DNA from: Mycolicibacterium wolinskyi | GTDB lineage: Bacteria; Actinomycetota; Actinomycetes; Mycobacteriales; Mycobacteriaceae | Assembly: GCF_002101965.1 (NCBI RefSeq) | Contig: NZ_LQQA01000005.1 | Coordinates: 124,001 to 188,000 of the forward strand | Length of the DNA: 64,000 nt | Direction: 5' to 3' | In this document: positions 48,594-56,726 of the stretch, piece after piece | Layout: the number at the start of each line of letters is the position of its first letter | Numbering within the stretch: position 1 is the stretch's first letter | Translations under genes and position numbers: made by a program | Notes under the pieces: generated by a model | Told to the model about the DNA's origin: nothing | Seen by the model: only the letters and a program-made list of their open reading frames with translations | Databases searched by the model: none

Positions 48594-49711
48594 CCGAGAC
48601 TGCGACGTCGGCCGCACCGCCGGTCGTCGGCAAGCTCTCCACCTTGGACCGGTTCCTGCCGTTGTGGATCGGCGCGGCGATGGTCATCGGGCTCTTGTTG
48701 GGCCGCTGGCTGCCCGGTCTGAACACCGCGCTGGAAAGCATTGAGATCGACGGGATTTCACTGCCGATCGCGCTCGGCCTGCTGATCATGATGTATCCGG
48801 TGCTGGCCAAGGTGCGCTATGACCGTCTCGACACCGTCACCGGCGACCGCAGACTGCTGGTGTCGTCGTTGGTGTTGAACTGGGTCTTGGGGCCGGCGTT
48901 GATGTTCGCCCTGGCGTGGTTGTTGCTGCCCGACCTGCCCGAGTACCGCACCGGGCTGATCATCGTCGGACTCGCCCGCTGCATCGCCATGGTCATCATC
49001 TGGAACGACCTGGCCTGCGGTGACCGCGAGGCCGCCGCCGTGCTGGTCGCGCTGAACTCGATCTTCCAGGTGGTCATGTTCGCGGTCTTGGGCTGGTTCT
49101 ACCTGTCGGTGCTGCCCGGCTGGCTGGGTCTGGAACAGACCACCATCGACACGTCACCCTGGCAGATCGCCAAATCCGTGCTGATCTTCCTGGGCATCCC
49201 CCTGCTGGCCGGCTACCTGTCCCGCCGCCTCGGCGAGAAAGCCAAGGGCCGCGACTGGTACGAGTCCAGGTTCCTGCCCCGGATTGGGCCGTGGGCACTC
49301 TACGGGCTGCTGTTCACCATCGTCATTCTCTTTGCCCTGCAAGGAGAACAGATCACCAACAACCCGTTCGACGTCGCCCGGATCGCGCTGCCCCTGCTCG
49401 CCTACTTCGCGCTCATGTGGGGCGGGGGCTACCTGCTCGGCACCGTGCTCGACCTCGGATATGAGCGCACCACCACCCTCGCGTTCACCGCGGCGGGCAA
49501 CAACTTCGAACTCGCGATCGCGGTCGCCATCGCCACCTACGGCGCCACCTCCGGACAAGCGCTGGCCGGTGTCGTCGGCCCGCTCATCGAGGTACCGGTA
49601 CTCGTCGCCCTCGTCTATGTCTCCCTGGCGCTGCGGCGCCGCTTCACCCACCACACGTCACAACACCTCCCCGCCGACCCGCCGTCACCGGCCGATGTGA
49701 AGGAGTCGTAG
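48590..49711 (+). CDS. acr3: ACR3-type arsenite efflux permease
   Basis: 373-residue ten-helix transporter pumping As(III) out of the cell. FLPLWIGAAMVIGLLLGRWLPGL is the N-terminal ACR3 signature, and LIIVGLARCIAMVIIWNDLACGD contains the conserved Cys of the family; FTAAGNNFELAIAVAIATYG is the C-terminal signature. ATG 48590 within the arsR stop. Three bases separate it from arsC. Confidence 0.96.
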   Translation: MTETATSAAPPVVGKLSTLDRFLPLWIGAAMVIGLLLGRWLPGLNTALESIEIDGISLPIALGLLIMMYPVLAKVRYDRLDTVTGDRRLLVSSLVLNWVLGPALMFALAWLLLPDLPEYRTGLIIVGLARCIAMVIIWNDLACGDREAAAVLVALNSIFQVVMFAVLGWFYLSVLPGWLGLEQTTIDTSPWQIAKSVLIFLGIPLLAGYLSRRLGEKAKGRDWYESRFLPRIGPWALYGLLFTIVILFALQGEQITNNPFDVARIALPLLAYFALMWGGGYLLGTVLDLGYERTTTLAFTAAGNNFELAIAVAIATYGATSGQALAGVVGPLIEVPVLVALVYVSLALRRRFTHHTSQHLPADPPSPADVKES

Positions 49712-49714
49712 CCC

Positions 49715-50143
49715 ATGACGGAGCGGATAAAGCCGTCCGTGCTGTTTGTGTGTGTGAAAAACGGCGGCAAGTCGCAAATGGCGGCCGGGTTGATGCGCCA
49801 GGTTGCCGGTGACACGGTCGACATCTATTCGGCCGGAACCAGACCTGGCAGTGCCATCAACGCGCTGTCTGCCGAGGTGCTCAACGAGGTCGGTGTTGAC
49901 ATCACCGGCGAAACACCCAAACCGATCGACCTCGACCTCATCAACAACGTCGATCTGGTCGTCACCCTGGGCCGCGAAGCCGAGGTTGATCCGGTGCCCG
50001 GCACTCAGTTTGAGAACTGGGCCACTGATGAGCCTTCCGAGCGCGGCATCGACGGCATCGAGCGGATGCGTCTGATCCGCGACGACATCGCTGCGCGGGT
50101 CACCGAACTCGCCTCCCGGCTACAGAACCCGGACCGCAACTAG
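49715..50143 (+). CDS. arsC: Arsenate reductase ArsC, low-MW phosphatase fold, single Cys
   Basis: 142 residues. P-loop FVCVKNGGKSQMA with Cys13; the usual Arg of C-x5-R is Lys19. Only one cysteine is present, so the thioredoxin-type three-Cys relay is impossible; actinobacterial single-Cys ArsC enzymes use mycothiol and mycoredoxin, which fits a mycothiol-making host. The acid loop is WATDEPSE rather than the usual DP motif. Third gene of the arsR-acr3-arsC operon. Confidence 0.88.
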   Translation: MTERIKPSVLFVCVKNGGKSQMAAGLMRQVAGDTVDIYSAGTRPGSAINALSAEVLNEVGVDITGETPKPIDLDLINNVDLVVTLGREAEVDPVPGTQFENWATDEPSERGIDGIERMRLIRDDIAARVTELASRLQNPDRN

Positions 50144-50234
50144 CCGTACGGTCCGCGCAGCATTCACCGCCGAGTGCCCCCGCGCCGCACTTTTCTAGAC
50201 CACGCATCCCACCGTGCCTCAGGAGCGACGAGCC

Positions 50235-51656
50235 ATGCCCAAACACGTTGTTGCCATCGGCGGAAGTGACGCCGGAATCTCGGCGGCCTTGCGCATCCGC
50301 GAACTCGACCCGGCCACCGAGGTCACCGTGGTGGTCGCCGACGCCTACCCCAACTTCTCCATCTGCGGCATCCCGTACTACGTCTCCGGGGAAGTCACCC
50401 ACTGGTCCAACCTCGCCCATCGCACCGCGGCCGACCTGGCCGCCACCGGCATGCGCGTGCTCACCGACACCACCGCCACCAAGATCAACGCACACGAGCA
50501 CACCCTCGATGTCCTCGACCCCACTGGCACCCCCCAACAACTCGGCTACGACGCACTGATTGTGGGTACCGGTGCCGTCTCTGCCCGCCCACCTCTCACC
50601 GGACTCACCGGCGCCGAGGCGCTCGGTCCGGCCGACGGGGTGCACCTGCTGCATTCCATGGGCGACACCTTCGCCGTGATGGAATCGCTGCGACAGCGGG
50701 ATCCGAAAACCGCGGTCATCATCGGCGCGGGCTACATCGGCCTGGAAATGGCCGAAGCCCTCACCCTGCGCGGCATCCAGGTCACCCAGATCGAAGCCCT
50801 ACCCGAAGTCTTGCCGACCGTCGACCCAGAGTTGGGCGCCCTGATCCACACCGAACTCGAGCGTCATGGCGTCGAGGTCCTCACCACAACCACCGTCAAC
50901 GCCATCGCCCTCGACAGCACTGGTGGGCTGACGGTGACTGCCACCCACGAGGGCGAAACTTTCGACCGCACCGTGGATTTCGTTCTCGTCGTGGTCGGCG
51001 TTCGCCCTGACGTCGAGTTGGCCGCCGACGCCGGCGCCGAACTCGGGGTCAAAGGCGCGATCGTGGTCGATGAGGCCATGCGCACCAACCTGCCCGACGT
51101 CTACGCCGCCGGCGACTGTGTGCACACCCACCACCGGCTCCTTGGCCTGACATGGTTGCCGCTGGGCACCACCGCCCACAAACAGGGCCGCGTCGCCGGG
51201 GAGAACGCCATCGGCGGCGCGGCGCGGTTCGCCGGCAGCCTGGGCACCCAAGTGGTCAAAGTCTTCGACCTGGTCGCGGCCCGCACCGGGCTGCGCGACC
51301 ATGAAGCGCTCGCCGCGCACCGCGACTGGGTCCCAGTGACCACCGCATCCGCCGCCGATGACCACAAGGCCTATTACCCGGGCGCCACTCCGATCCACAT
51401 CCGCATTACCGGCGACCAGAACACCGGCACGCTGTTGGGCGCCCAACTTGTCGGGCAGCGCAGCGCAGAAGTTGCCAAACGGGTCGACACCTACGCCACC
51501 GCCCTGTTTCATTCCATGACTGTCGACGCCCTTAGCGAGCTAGACCTCTCCTACACCCCGCCGCTTGGATCGCCATGGGACGCAACGCAGATCGCCGCAC
51601 AAGCGTGGACGCGTAAAACACGGTCGATCGCTTGTGCTCATCAGCCCACCACCTAG
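50235..51656 (+). CDS. CoA-disulfide-reductase-like FAD oxidoreductase
   Basis: 473 residues. FAD motif GGSDAGISAALRI, NAD(P)H motif VIIGAGYIGLEMAEAL, second FAD motif VYAAGDCV, then a dimerisation domain ending SYTPPLGSPWD. Cys44 in NFSICGIPYYVSG is in the place of the single redox Cys of CoA-disulfide and polysulfide reductases. In the ars operon it may reduce mixed disulfides or polysulfides formed during arsenate reduction (inference). ATG 50235 follows AGGAG. Confidence 0.87.
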   Translation: MPKHVVAIGGSDAGISAALRIRELDPATEVTVVVADAYPNFSICGIPYYVSGEVTHWSNLAHRTAADLAATGMRVLTDTTATKINAHEHTLDVLDPTGTPQQLGYDALIVGTGAVSARPPLTGLTGAEALGPADGVHLLHSMGDTFAVMESLRQRDPKTAVIIGAGYIGLEMAEALTLRGIQVTQIEALPEVLPTVDPELGALIHTELERHGVEVLTTTTVNAIALDSTGGLTVTATHEGETFDRTVDFVLVVVGVRPDVELAADAGAELGVKGAIVVDEAMRTNLPDVYAAGDCVHTHHRLLGLTWLPLGTTAHKQGRVAGENAIGGAARFAGSLGTQVVKVFDLVAARTGLRDHEALAAHRDWVPVTTASAADDHKAYYPGATPIHIRITGDQNTGTLLGAQLVGQRSAEVAKRVDTYATALFHSMTVDALSELDLSYTPPLGSPWDATQIAAQAWTRKTRSIACAHQPTT

Positions 51657-52091
51657 TACTGGGGTAGCTGATAGGGCCCGTACGGGGAGCAACGTAGCAC
51701 CCGGCCGACAGTTGCGGGCGAAGCCCCAAGGGGGCAATGGAGGGCGTCTAGTTGGCGTCTAGTTGGCGGTCACCCACATCCTGCGCGGCCGGCCACAGTC
51801 CCCGCAAACCGGCACTTCGGTACAGCCACCCCGGGAACCCCGCCTGCTCCAATGTGCCACTAGCGATACCTCCGTTGGGCTCGTTCAGTCCGGTGCGCAC
51901 GTGCCGGTTGGGGGTGTGACCGTCGGCCGAGCCGCCGGCGCGTGTGGCGCCGCTACTGAAGACGGCGTGGCCCCTTCGCCTCGGCGTCACCAGCGGCATT
52001 GCTCGTCGGAGGTGGGCCGAGCGCCGATCGGGATCGTGTTAGCACTACTAGTAGGGCAGAGGCTTGTGTCGCGTGGCTTGCTACTGGTGGC
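51657..52091. other. 435-base non-coding gap with an 11-bp tandem repeat
   Basis: GGCGTCTAGTT occurs twice in direct succession (51743-51753, 51754-51764) and is followed by a partial third copy. No gene can be supported; the one sizeable minus-strand frame (51748-51999) has no recognisable content. It separates the first ars operon from the XRE/ImmA block. Confidence 0.5.
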
Positions 52092-52358
52092 GTGCCGACC
52101 CGACCCAGTCAGACCGACCCCGAACGAGCCGCCCTGTGGGCCCGGCGCCGACGCGCGGTGGGCCGCAGAATCCGGATGCTGGGCCTGGAGCGCGGGCTCA
52201 CCCCGGAGGCTCTGGCCTTGGAGCCCGGGGTGACCCGTAACGTACTGATCCACGTTGAGCACGGCAAACGCGGACTGTTGTTCGAGCGCCTCTATGACCT
52301 CGCCGAGGTGCTCGCAGTATCGGCCGGCGAACTCCTTGATGATCCTGCCGGCGGCTGA
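52092..52358 (+). CDS. Small XRE-family helix-turn-helix protein
   Basis: 88 residues. One Cro/C1-type HTH: RRIRMLGLERGLTPEALALEPGVTRNVLIHVEHGKRG...LYDLAEVLAVSAGELL, residues about 20-80. Likely a repressor of neighbouring genes or itself. GTG at 52092 is chosen because it leaves a compact domain; the frame continues upstream without content. No effector domain seen. Confidence 0.65.
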   Translation: MPTRPSQTDPERAALWARRRRAVGRRIRMLGLERGLTPEALALEPGVTRNVLIHVEHGKRGLLFERLYDLAEVLAVSAGELLDDPAGG

Positions 52359-52509
52359 GCCCCGGGGGATGCCGCGCCGCGCTCGCTTCTTCGGTCGGGC
52401 CGAAGCCCCAGGTTGCCGCGCGCCCGCAACGATAGGTCCTCGGTGGCCGCCCCCGCCGACGAGTCACTCCGACCGATCGCGTGAATATTTTGGAGAGTAT
52501 TTGCCGGGC

Positions 52510-53637
52510 GTGTCGTCCGGTTCGGTGTCGGTGCCGCGGGCTATCGTCTCGAACTATGCATCTGGTGATGGTGTGGTAGCGCCGGGGTCGGCCAATCCCC
52601 GCATGGTCACCCTGCTGCGGGAGTCGAAGTCGTGGTCGCAGGCTGATCTGGCCGCCGCGGCCGATGTGACGCAGGGTTATATCTCCAAGGTCGAAAACGG
52701 GCGGGTCGACCTGGGCGGCGAGCGCCTGCAGGCGGTGGCCGAGGCCTTGGGATGTCCGGCGGTGGTGCTGACCAATCACGACCCGCAACAGCAACCCGAG
52801 GTGTCGTGCATGTTTCACCGGCGCCGCCGCAGCCGGATGACGGCCGGGGCGGCCAAACGGGTGGAGGCGGTCAGTCACCTGACCCGGATCAGTGTGGACG
52901 CGCTGACCGCTGGGATGGACTTGGCCTGCGACATCGAGCGCATGGATATCGATGCCTACGATGGCGACCCGGTACGCGTCGCACAGATGTTGCGCCGCCG
53001 CTGGCGGGTACCCGTCGGCCCGATCGAGGATCTGCACGCGCTGATGGATCGGGCCGGGGTGGTCGTGGTGATACGCGAGTTCGACACCGTCGCTCAAGAC
53101 GCCTTCAGCACCTGGCCGGCCGGAAAGGCCCCGGTCATGGTGGTGCGCGCCGGGATGTCGGCTGACCGGGAACGCTTCTCCATCGCCCACGAACTAGGCC
53201 ATGTCCTGATGCACGTGCTGCCCGGCGAGGATCAAGAACAGCAAGCCGATGCGTTTGCCGCGGAGTTTCTGGTGCCGGCCGCCGAGATCGCTCCCCAATT
53301 GGCCGGGCTGACCACCCGGGATTTCAGCCGTCTGATGGAGCTGAAGGTGCAGTGGAAGATCTCGATCGCGGCGCTGATTCAGCGGGCCAAGACACTGGAG
53401 TTGATCAGTGACCGCCAGTTCCGCGAGTTCCGGATCAAACTGTCGCAGCTGGGCTGGCACACAGTGGAACCGGTGCCGATCCCGCACGGTCGCGCACGGT
53501 TGCTCGATTCGATCCTGGCGGCCCATCGCCGCGGCGACACCATTGACGCGGCCGGTCCGGGGCTGGCATTGCTGACTGCCGAGACGTTACTGGGCAGCGG
53601 TGACCGCACGACCTACCAACAACGTGAGGTGTCTTAA
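52510..53637 (+). CDS. XRE regulator fused to ImmA/IrrE metallopeptidase
   Basis: About 375 residues. XRE domain first (MVTLLRESKSWSQADLAAAADVTQGYISKVENGRVD, near residues 30-65), then a linker and the ImmA/IrrE (M78) domain with zinc motif AHELGHVLMH (His227 by this start) and third ligand region DAFAAEFLVPAAEI. Such proteins cleave or sense to relieve repression on mobile elements. Start uncertain: GTG 52510, GTG 52573 or TTG 52501 are all in frame; GGAGAG lies at 52492. It ends one base before the TGT-like gene. Confidence 0.82.
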   Translation: MSSGSVSVPRAIVSNYASGDGVVAPGSANPRMVTLLRESKSWSQADLAAAADVTQGYISKVENGRVDLGGERLQAVAEALGCPAVVLTNHDPQQQPEVSCMFHRRRRSRMTAGAAKRVEAVSHLTRISVDALTAGMDLACDIERMDIDAYDGDPVRVAQMLRRRWRVPVGPIEDLHALMDRAGVVVVIREFDTVAQDAFSTWPAGKAPVMVVRAGMSADRERFSIAHELGHVLMHVLPGEDQEQQADAFAAEFLVPAAEIAPQLAGLTTRDFSRLMELKVQWKISIAALIQRAKTLELISDRQFREFRIKLSQLGWHTVEPVPIPHGRARLLDSILAAHRRGDTIDAAGPGLALLTAETLLGSGDRTTYQQREVS

Positions 53638-53638
53638 C

Positions 53639-54727
53639 GTGCAACCGATCGCTGAGCCCTTGAACTTGGACTTCGCCGGACGCCTGCCCGGTTTCGGGCC
53701 GGGATTTATGGCTCACGGCCCCGCATCGATGGCCGCGCGGTTGGCGCCGCTGACCCAGCAGGCCGGCGTCGGGGCGGTGCTGACCTCGCGCAACGCGGCG
53801 GCCGCCAAGACCGCCATCCGCGCCATCCGCGCGGTCAACGCCGATGCCAGCGTCCTGGCCGATGCCCACCGCTACAGCGGCCGCAACCGCAGCATCGGCG
53901 CGGCCGGGATGGATCCCGGCTGGATCAACATGCAGTTTCAGGCCGGGTGCCAATGGGCGCTGACCGATTCGGGATACATCCCCGCCGCTGACCCCGCTGC
54001 GCTCGCGGCGGTGCTGGGGTTCGCCGCCGGCACCGACCAGGTCATCACCGCGTTGCCGCTGGCGCTGAGCTGGTTGACCGATGACCGCGGCGCGCTGCTG
54101 GATGCCATCACTGCCGCGGGGCGGCCGGTGGCGGTGATGCTCGAACACAAAAACGATCCGCTGGGCAGCGAGGCGGCCGTCGCCGGCCTCATCGAGGTCC
54201 TGCGCGCCGACGTTGCGGTGCTGCTGTTGCTGTCCGACATCTCGACGTTGGGGGCGCTGGCCCATGGCGCCGCGGCGGTATCGGTGGGGACCCAAGCACG
54301 CTATCGCCATATTTATCCGCGACCGGCTCCCGGCGACGAGGATGGCGGCTTCACACCGCCTCCCTCGGCGTTCGTGCCCGCCCTTATGTCCTACAAGCAC
54401 CTTGAGCTGATCGCCGACTTGCACACCCGCCATCCCGACAGCACCCTGTGGCACTGCAGCTGCGTGATCTGCGCCGGGCGCACCCTGGACTGGATCACCA
54501 CGGCAGTCGATGCGCCGGCGGCGGCTTTCGAGCATTCGGTGGCCGCCTTGGCCGCCATCGCCGCCGGGCTGATGGCTGACCCCGACCCGGCGACGCGCTG
54601 GCAGACGCTGTGCGCCCAAGCGCAGTTGCGCTATGACGAGATCCCGACCCCGTCGGGGCGGCCGCGCCGCTACCCGCCGGCGCTACGCGCGTGGGTACGC
54701 GCCACCCCGCAGCCCATCCACCGCTAA
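53639..54727 (+). CDS. TGT/DpdA-like TIM-barrel protein with zinc site
   Basis: 362 residues. Three features match the tRNA-guanine transglycosylase fold: ALTDSGYIP with Asp110 (TGT has TDSGGFQ), a CSCVIC zinc motif (Cys273, Cys275, Cys278) and His299 in FEHSVAAL (TGT: C-x-C-x2-C...HNL). The segment expected to hold the nucleophilic Asp reads AAVSVGTQARYRHIYP, with no Asp, so chemistry may differ. DpdA, the DNA 7-deazaguanine inserter, is the other kin. GTG start follows GAGGTG; coupled to the ImmA gene. Confidence 0.6.
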   Translation: MQPIAEPLNLDFAGRLPGFGPGFMAHGPASMAARLAPLTQQAGVGAVLTSRNAAAAKTAIRAIRAVNADASVLADAHRYSGRNRSIGAAGMDPGWINMQFQAGCQWALTDSGYIPAADPAALAAVLGFAAGTDQVITALPLALSWLTDDRGALLDAITAAGRPVAVMLEHKNDPLGSEAAVAGLIEVLRADVAVLLLLSDISTLGALAHGAAAVSVGTQARYRHIYPRPAPGDEDGGFTPPPSAFVPALMSYKHLELIADLHTRHPDSTLWHCSCVICAGRTLDWITTAVDAPAAAFEHSVAALAAIAAGLMADPDPATRWQTLCAQAQLRYDEIPTPSGRPRRYPPALRAWVRATPQPIHR

Positions 54728-55285
54728 ACCCAGGACTCCGGCCCGCAGCGCGTGGGCGAACACAAGCTCTTCTTTCTGGCGGGTCGCCACGGTGCGGCGG
54801 GCGGTGGCAATCGGCCCGGGGCGTCCCGGCATCACGCAGGTGCTCTCGCCGTCGTGGTGCCAGACCACCGCCAGTCCGGCCATCTCGCATTCGCGTACCG
54901 TCCAGGCCGCGGGCCCGCGCACACCGTCGAACACCACCAAGCCCGCGCCGTAACCGGCCAACACGTCCAACGCATAGATCGCCCGACGGGGCGATGCGGT
55001 ACTGATGAACCCGACGATCGACAGCGGTGAACGCGGCGGCATCGGACCGAGATCGGCGTCCCACCCTTCCCACACCGCCAACGTCGAGGCGTCGGTTTGC
55101 GGCGGTTGCCCGTCGCGCAGACGTTGCCCCACCACCTGCTCGTCGAGGTCGACGACCGGCAACACCGAAAAACCGCTGAGCGTCAGGTGCGGCAACACCA
55201 GCCCGCTCCATCCGGCAGCGACGGCAGCCGCGGCACCCAGGTCGTCCTGGGCGCTGCCGACCGAGAGCAGATCTGCCCGTGCCAT
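54683..55285 (-). CDS. Protein of unknown function
   Basis: 200 residues, no family recognised. Notable parts: LPVVDLDEQVVGQRL (residues about 41-55), SIVGFISTASPRRAIYALDVLAGYGAGLVVFDGVRG (about 90-125), and AGLAVVWHHDGESTCVMPGRPGP (about 134-156). No signal or membrane helix. Its ATG lies immediately after the stop of the AbrB-like gene (no gap), so they form an operon. It converges on and overlaps the TGT-like gene by 45 bases. Confidence 0.6.
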   Translation of the reverse strand: MARADLLSVGSAQDDLGAAAAVAAGWSGLVLPHLTLSGFSVLPVVDLDEQVVGQRLRDGQPPQTDASTLAVWEGWDADLGPMPPRSPLSIVGFISTASPRRAIYALDVLAGYGAGLVVFDGVRGPAAWTVRECEMAGLAVVWHHDGESTCVMPGRPGPIATARRTVATRQKEELVFAHALRAGVLGLAVDGLRGGAYPRA

Positions 55286-55504
55286 TCAGCTCACCACCGC
55301 ATGTACTTCGTCCTCGCCGGCCGGTGTCAAGGTCGCCCTCCGGTCGGAGAACATACAGATGATGTTGGGATCCTCGGCCGAAACGGCGAAACGCACCTCG
55401 TCGTGCTTACCCAAATTGACCTTATCGAGCAGCTTCTTGGGCACCGACACCTGGTACACCGTCGTGATCGTGCGGGGCCCCCACACCGGACGCAACAGCC
55501 TCAT
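55286..55504 (-). CDS. AbrB/SpoVT-type swapped-hairpin DNA-binding protein
   Basis: 72 residues. VYQVSVPKKLLDKVNLGKHDEVRF (residues about 17-40) is the beta-hairpin-helix of AbrB/MazE transcription factors; such proteins act as antitoxins or as promoter repressors. Followed without gap by the 200-residue unknown gene. An AT-rich palindrome lies 18 bases upstream of its start. Confidence 0.72.
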   Translation of the reverse strand: MRLLRPVWGPRTITTVYQVSVPKKLLDKVNLGKHDEVRFAVSAEDPNIICMFSDRRATLTPAGEDEVHAVVS

Positions 55505-55521
55505 AGCCTCACGCTACCAAG

Positions 55522-55533
55522 ATTATTAATAAT
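55522..55533. promoter_or_regulatory. AT-rich palindrome upstream of the AbrB-like operon
   Basis: ATTATTAATAAT is a perfect 12-bp palindrome made only of A and T in a region otherwise above 60% GC. It sits 18 bases before the AbrB-like start, as an operator or -10 region would. AbrB-fold proteins commonly bind AT-rich DNA. Confidence 0.6.
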
Positions 55534-55691
55534 ATTAGCCAGTTTCGATGAACGAGTCCGGGTCGCGCATCGGCGGTATCGGACACGTTCCCGGCGGTGA
55601 AACGCGTTGGGCGCCATCGCGTTCGGTGATCGCCGGGTGCAGGCAGGCGGCGGCCGGGAAACGGCGACGTCAGCGACCGGGTAGCGCCACG

Positions 55692-56548
55692 TTAATCGCC
55701 GGGCAAGAACGCGACATGGGCGCGGCGTGCGACCCATAATTGCGGGTGGTCGCTGGGGTGCTGGTCGGCAAGTGCAAATGCCCACGGTGTCACGGCGCGC
55801 TCACGCGCGGCGCCGGCTACCGAGGCGAACTCGTCGCGGAAATGGCTGCGCTGTCCCGATGTCCAGTCACGGTGATTGAGGGCCAACGTCCAGGGCTGTG
55901 CGAACCGGCGGGTGTCGCGGTCGTAGCCGCCGCCGGCGTAGAGCTCGATCCAAAAAAACCCGTCGACATCGGTGATGTGGCCGGTCCAGCGCAGCTGGGC
56001 GTGAAACACCCGCCGATGCGCCAGCCTGACGATGTCCCATCGGGGTAATCCCTTGAACGCGAACTGGTAGCGATCGGCGTTGACGCCAGGCAACTCGATC
56101 GGTGCCTGTCGGCGTTGCTCGTCGCTCATGGCCAAAAAAGCCGCCGCGAACGCGGATCGATCGGGCCACCGCACTGCCCGAGGTGCGTGCGATATCGGGG
56201 TGTGCTGGCGGTGGTGTCCCGCGTGAGGTGTGGCGGGGGTCGGGTGCAGCACGGGCAGCCGGCCGGGCGGGCCGCCGCGGTGATGACACCGGCGGCGGCG
56301 GTCTCCTCGACCAGCGTGCAGTTGGTGTGTTGTCGCAACCGTTTGGTGGCGAAATGTGCTTGCACCCTGCGGTTGGGCCGGTGGGCGCGCGGAAACATCT
56401 CGACGCTGCACCCACAGGACCGAAACCTCGTGGCAGCCACCTCGGCGGTCGGCCAGGCCCGCAACTCTTGCGCCGAGACCACTACGGCCGGCATGGTTCC
56501 CTCGATCACGGCACTGTCCATAACCCACCTGGCATTGAGCCGCACCAT
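55692..56548 (-). pseudogene. Hypothetical gene with apparent frameshift
   Basis: Two reading frames look like pieces of one protein. The 5' piece starts at ATG 56548 (MVRLNARWVMDSAVIEG, with FRSCGCSVEMFPRAHRPNRR and CPCC, Cys/His-rich). The 3' piece (RAVRWPDRSAFAAAFLAMSD to a stop at 55692; RWDIVRLAHRRVFHAQLRW, FFWIELYAGGGYDRDTRRF) is in another frame. They cross near 56150-56230. Either a true frameshift, a sequencing error or two small genes. No function recognised. Confidence 0.45.
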
Positions 56549-56726
56549 TTCCCCGCGCCGATCGCTGTGTGGATCGGGTGCCGGTCTGACCAGTGCCGGT
56601 GAGCACGGCGCTGGTTGGCGCCGTACGGGCGTTACCGGCCAGTGTGGCAGCCAACACCGACACCGCGTGCACCACGCGCGGCGCAGCGGCGGGGTTCGGG
56701 TCGCTAGGGGCGCCTGGTTGGCTGCC

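Noticed and set aside
51748..51999. Minus-strand frame in the gap after the first ars operon
   Set aside because: Starts in the tandem repeat, no recognisable family, and composition fits non-coding GC-rich DNA; possibly a gene relic but not supportable.
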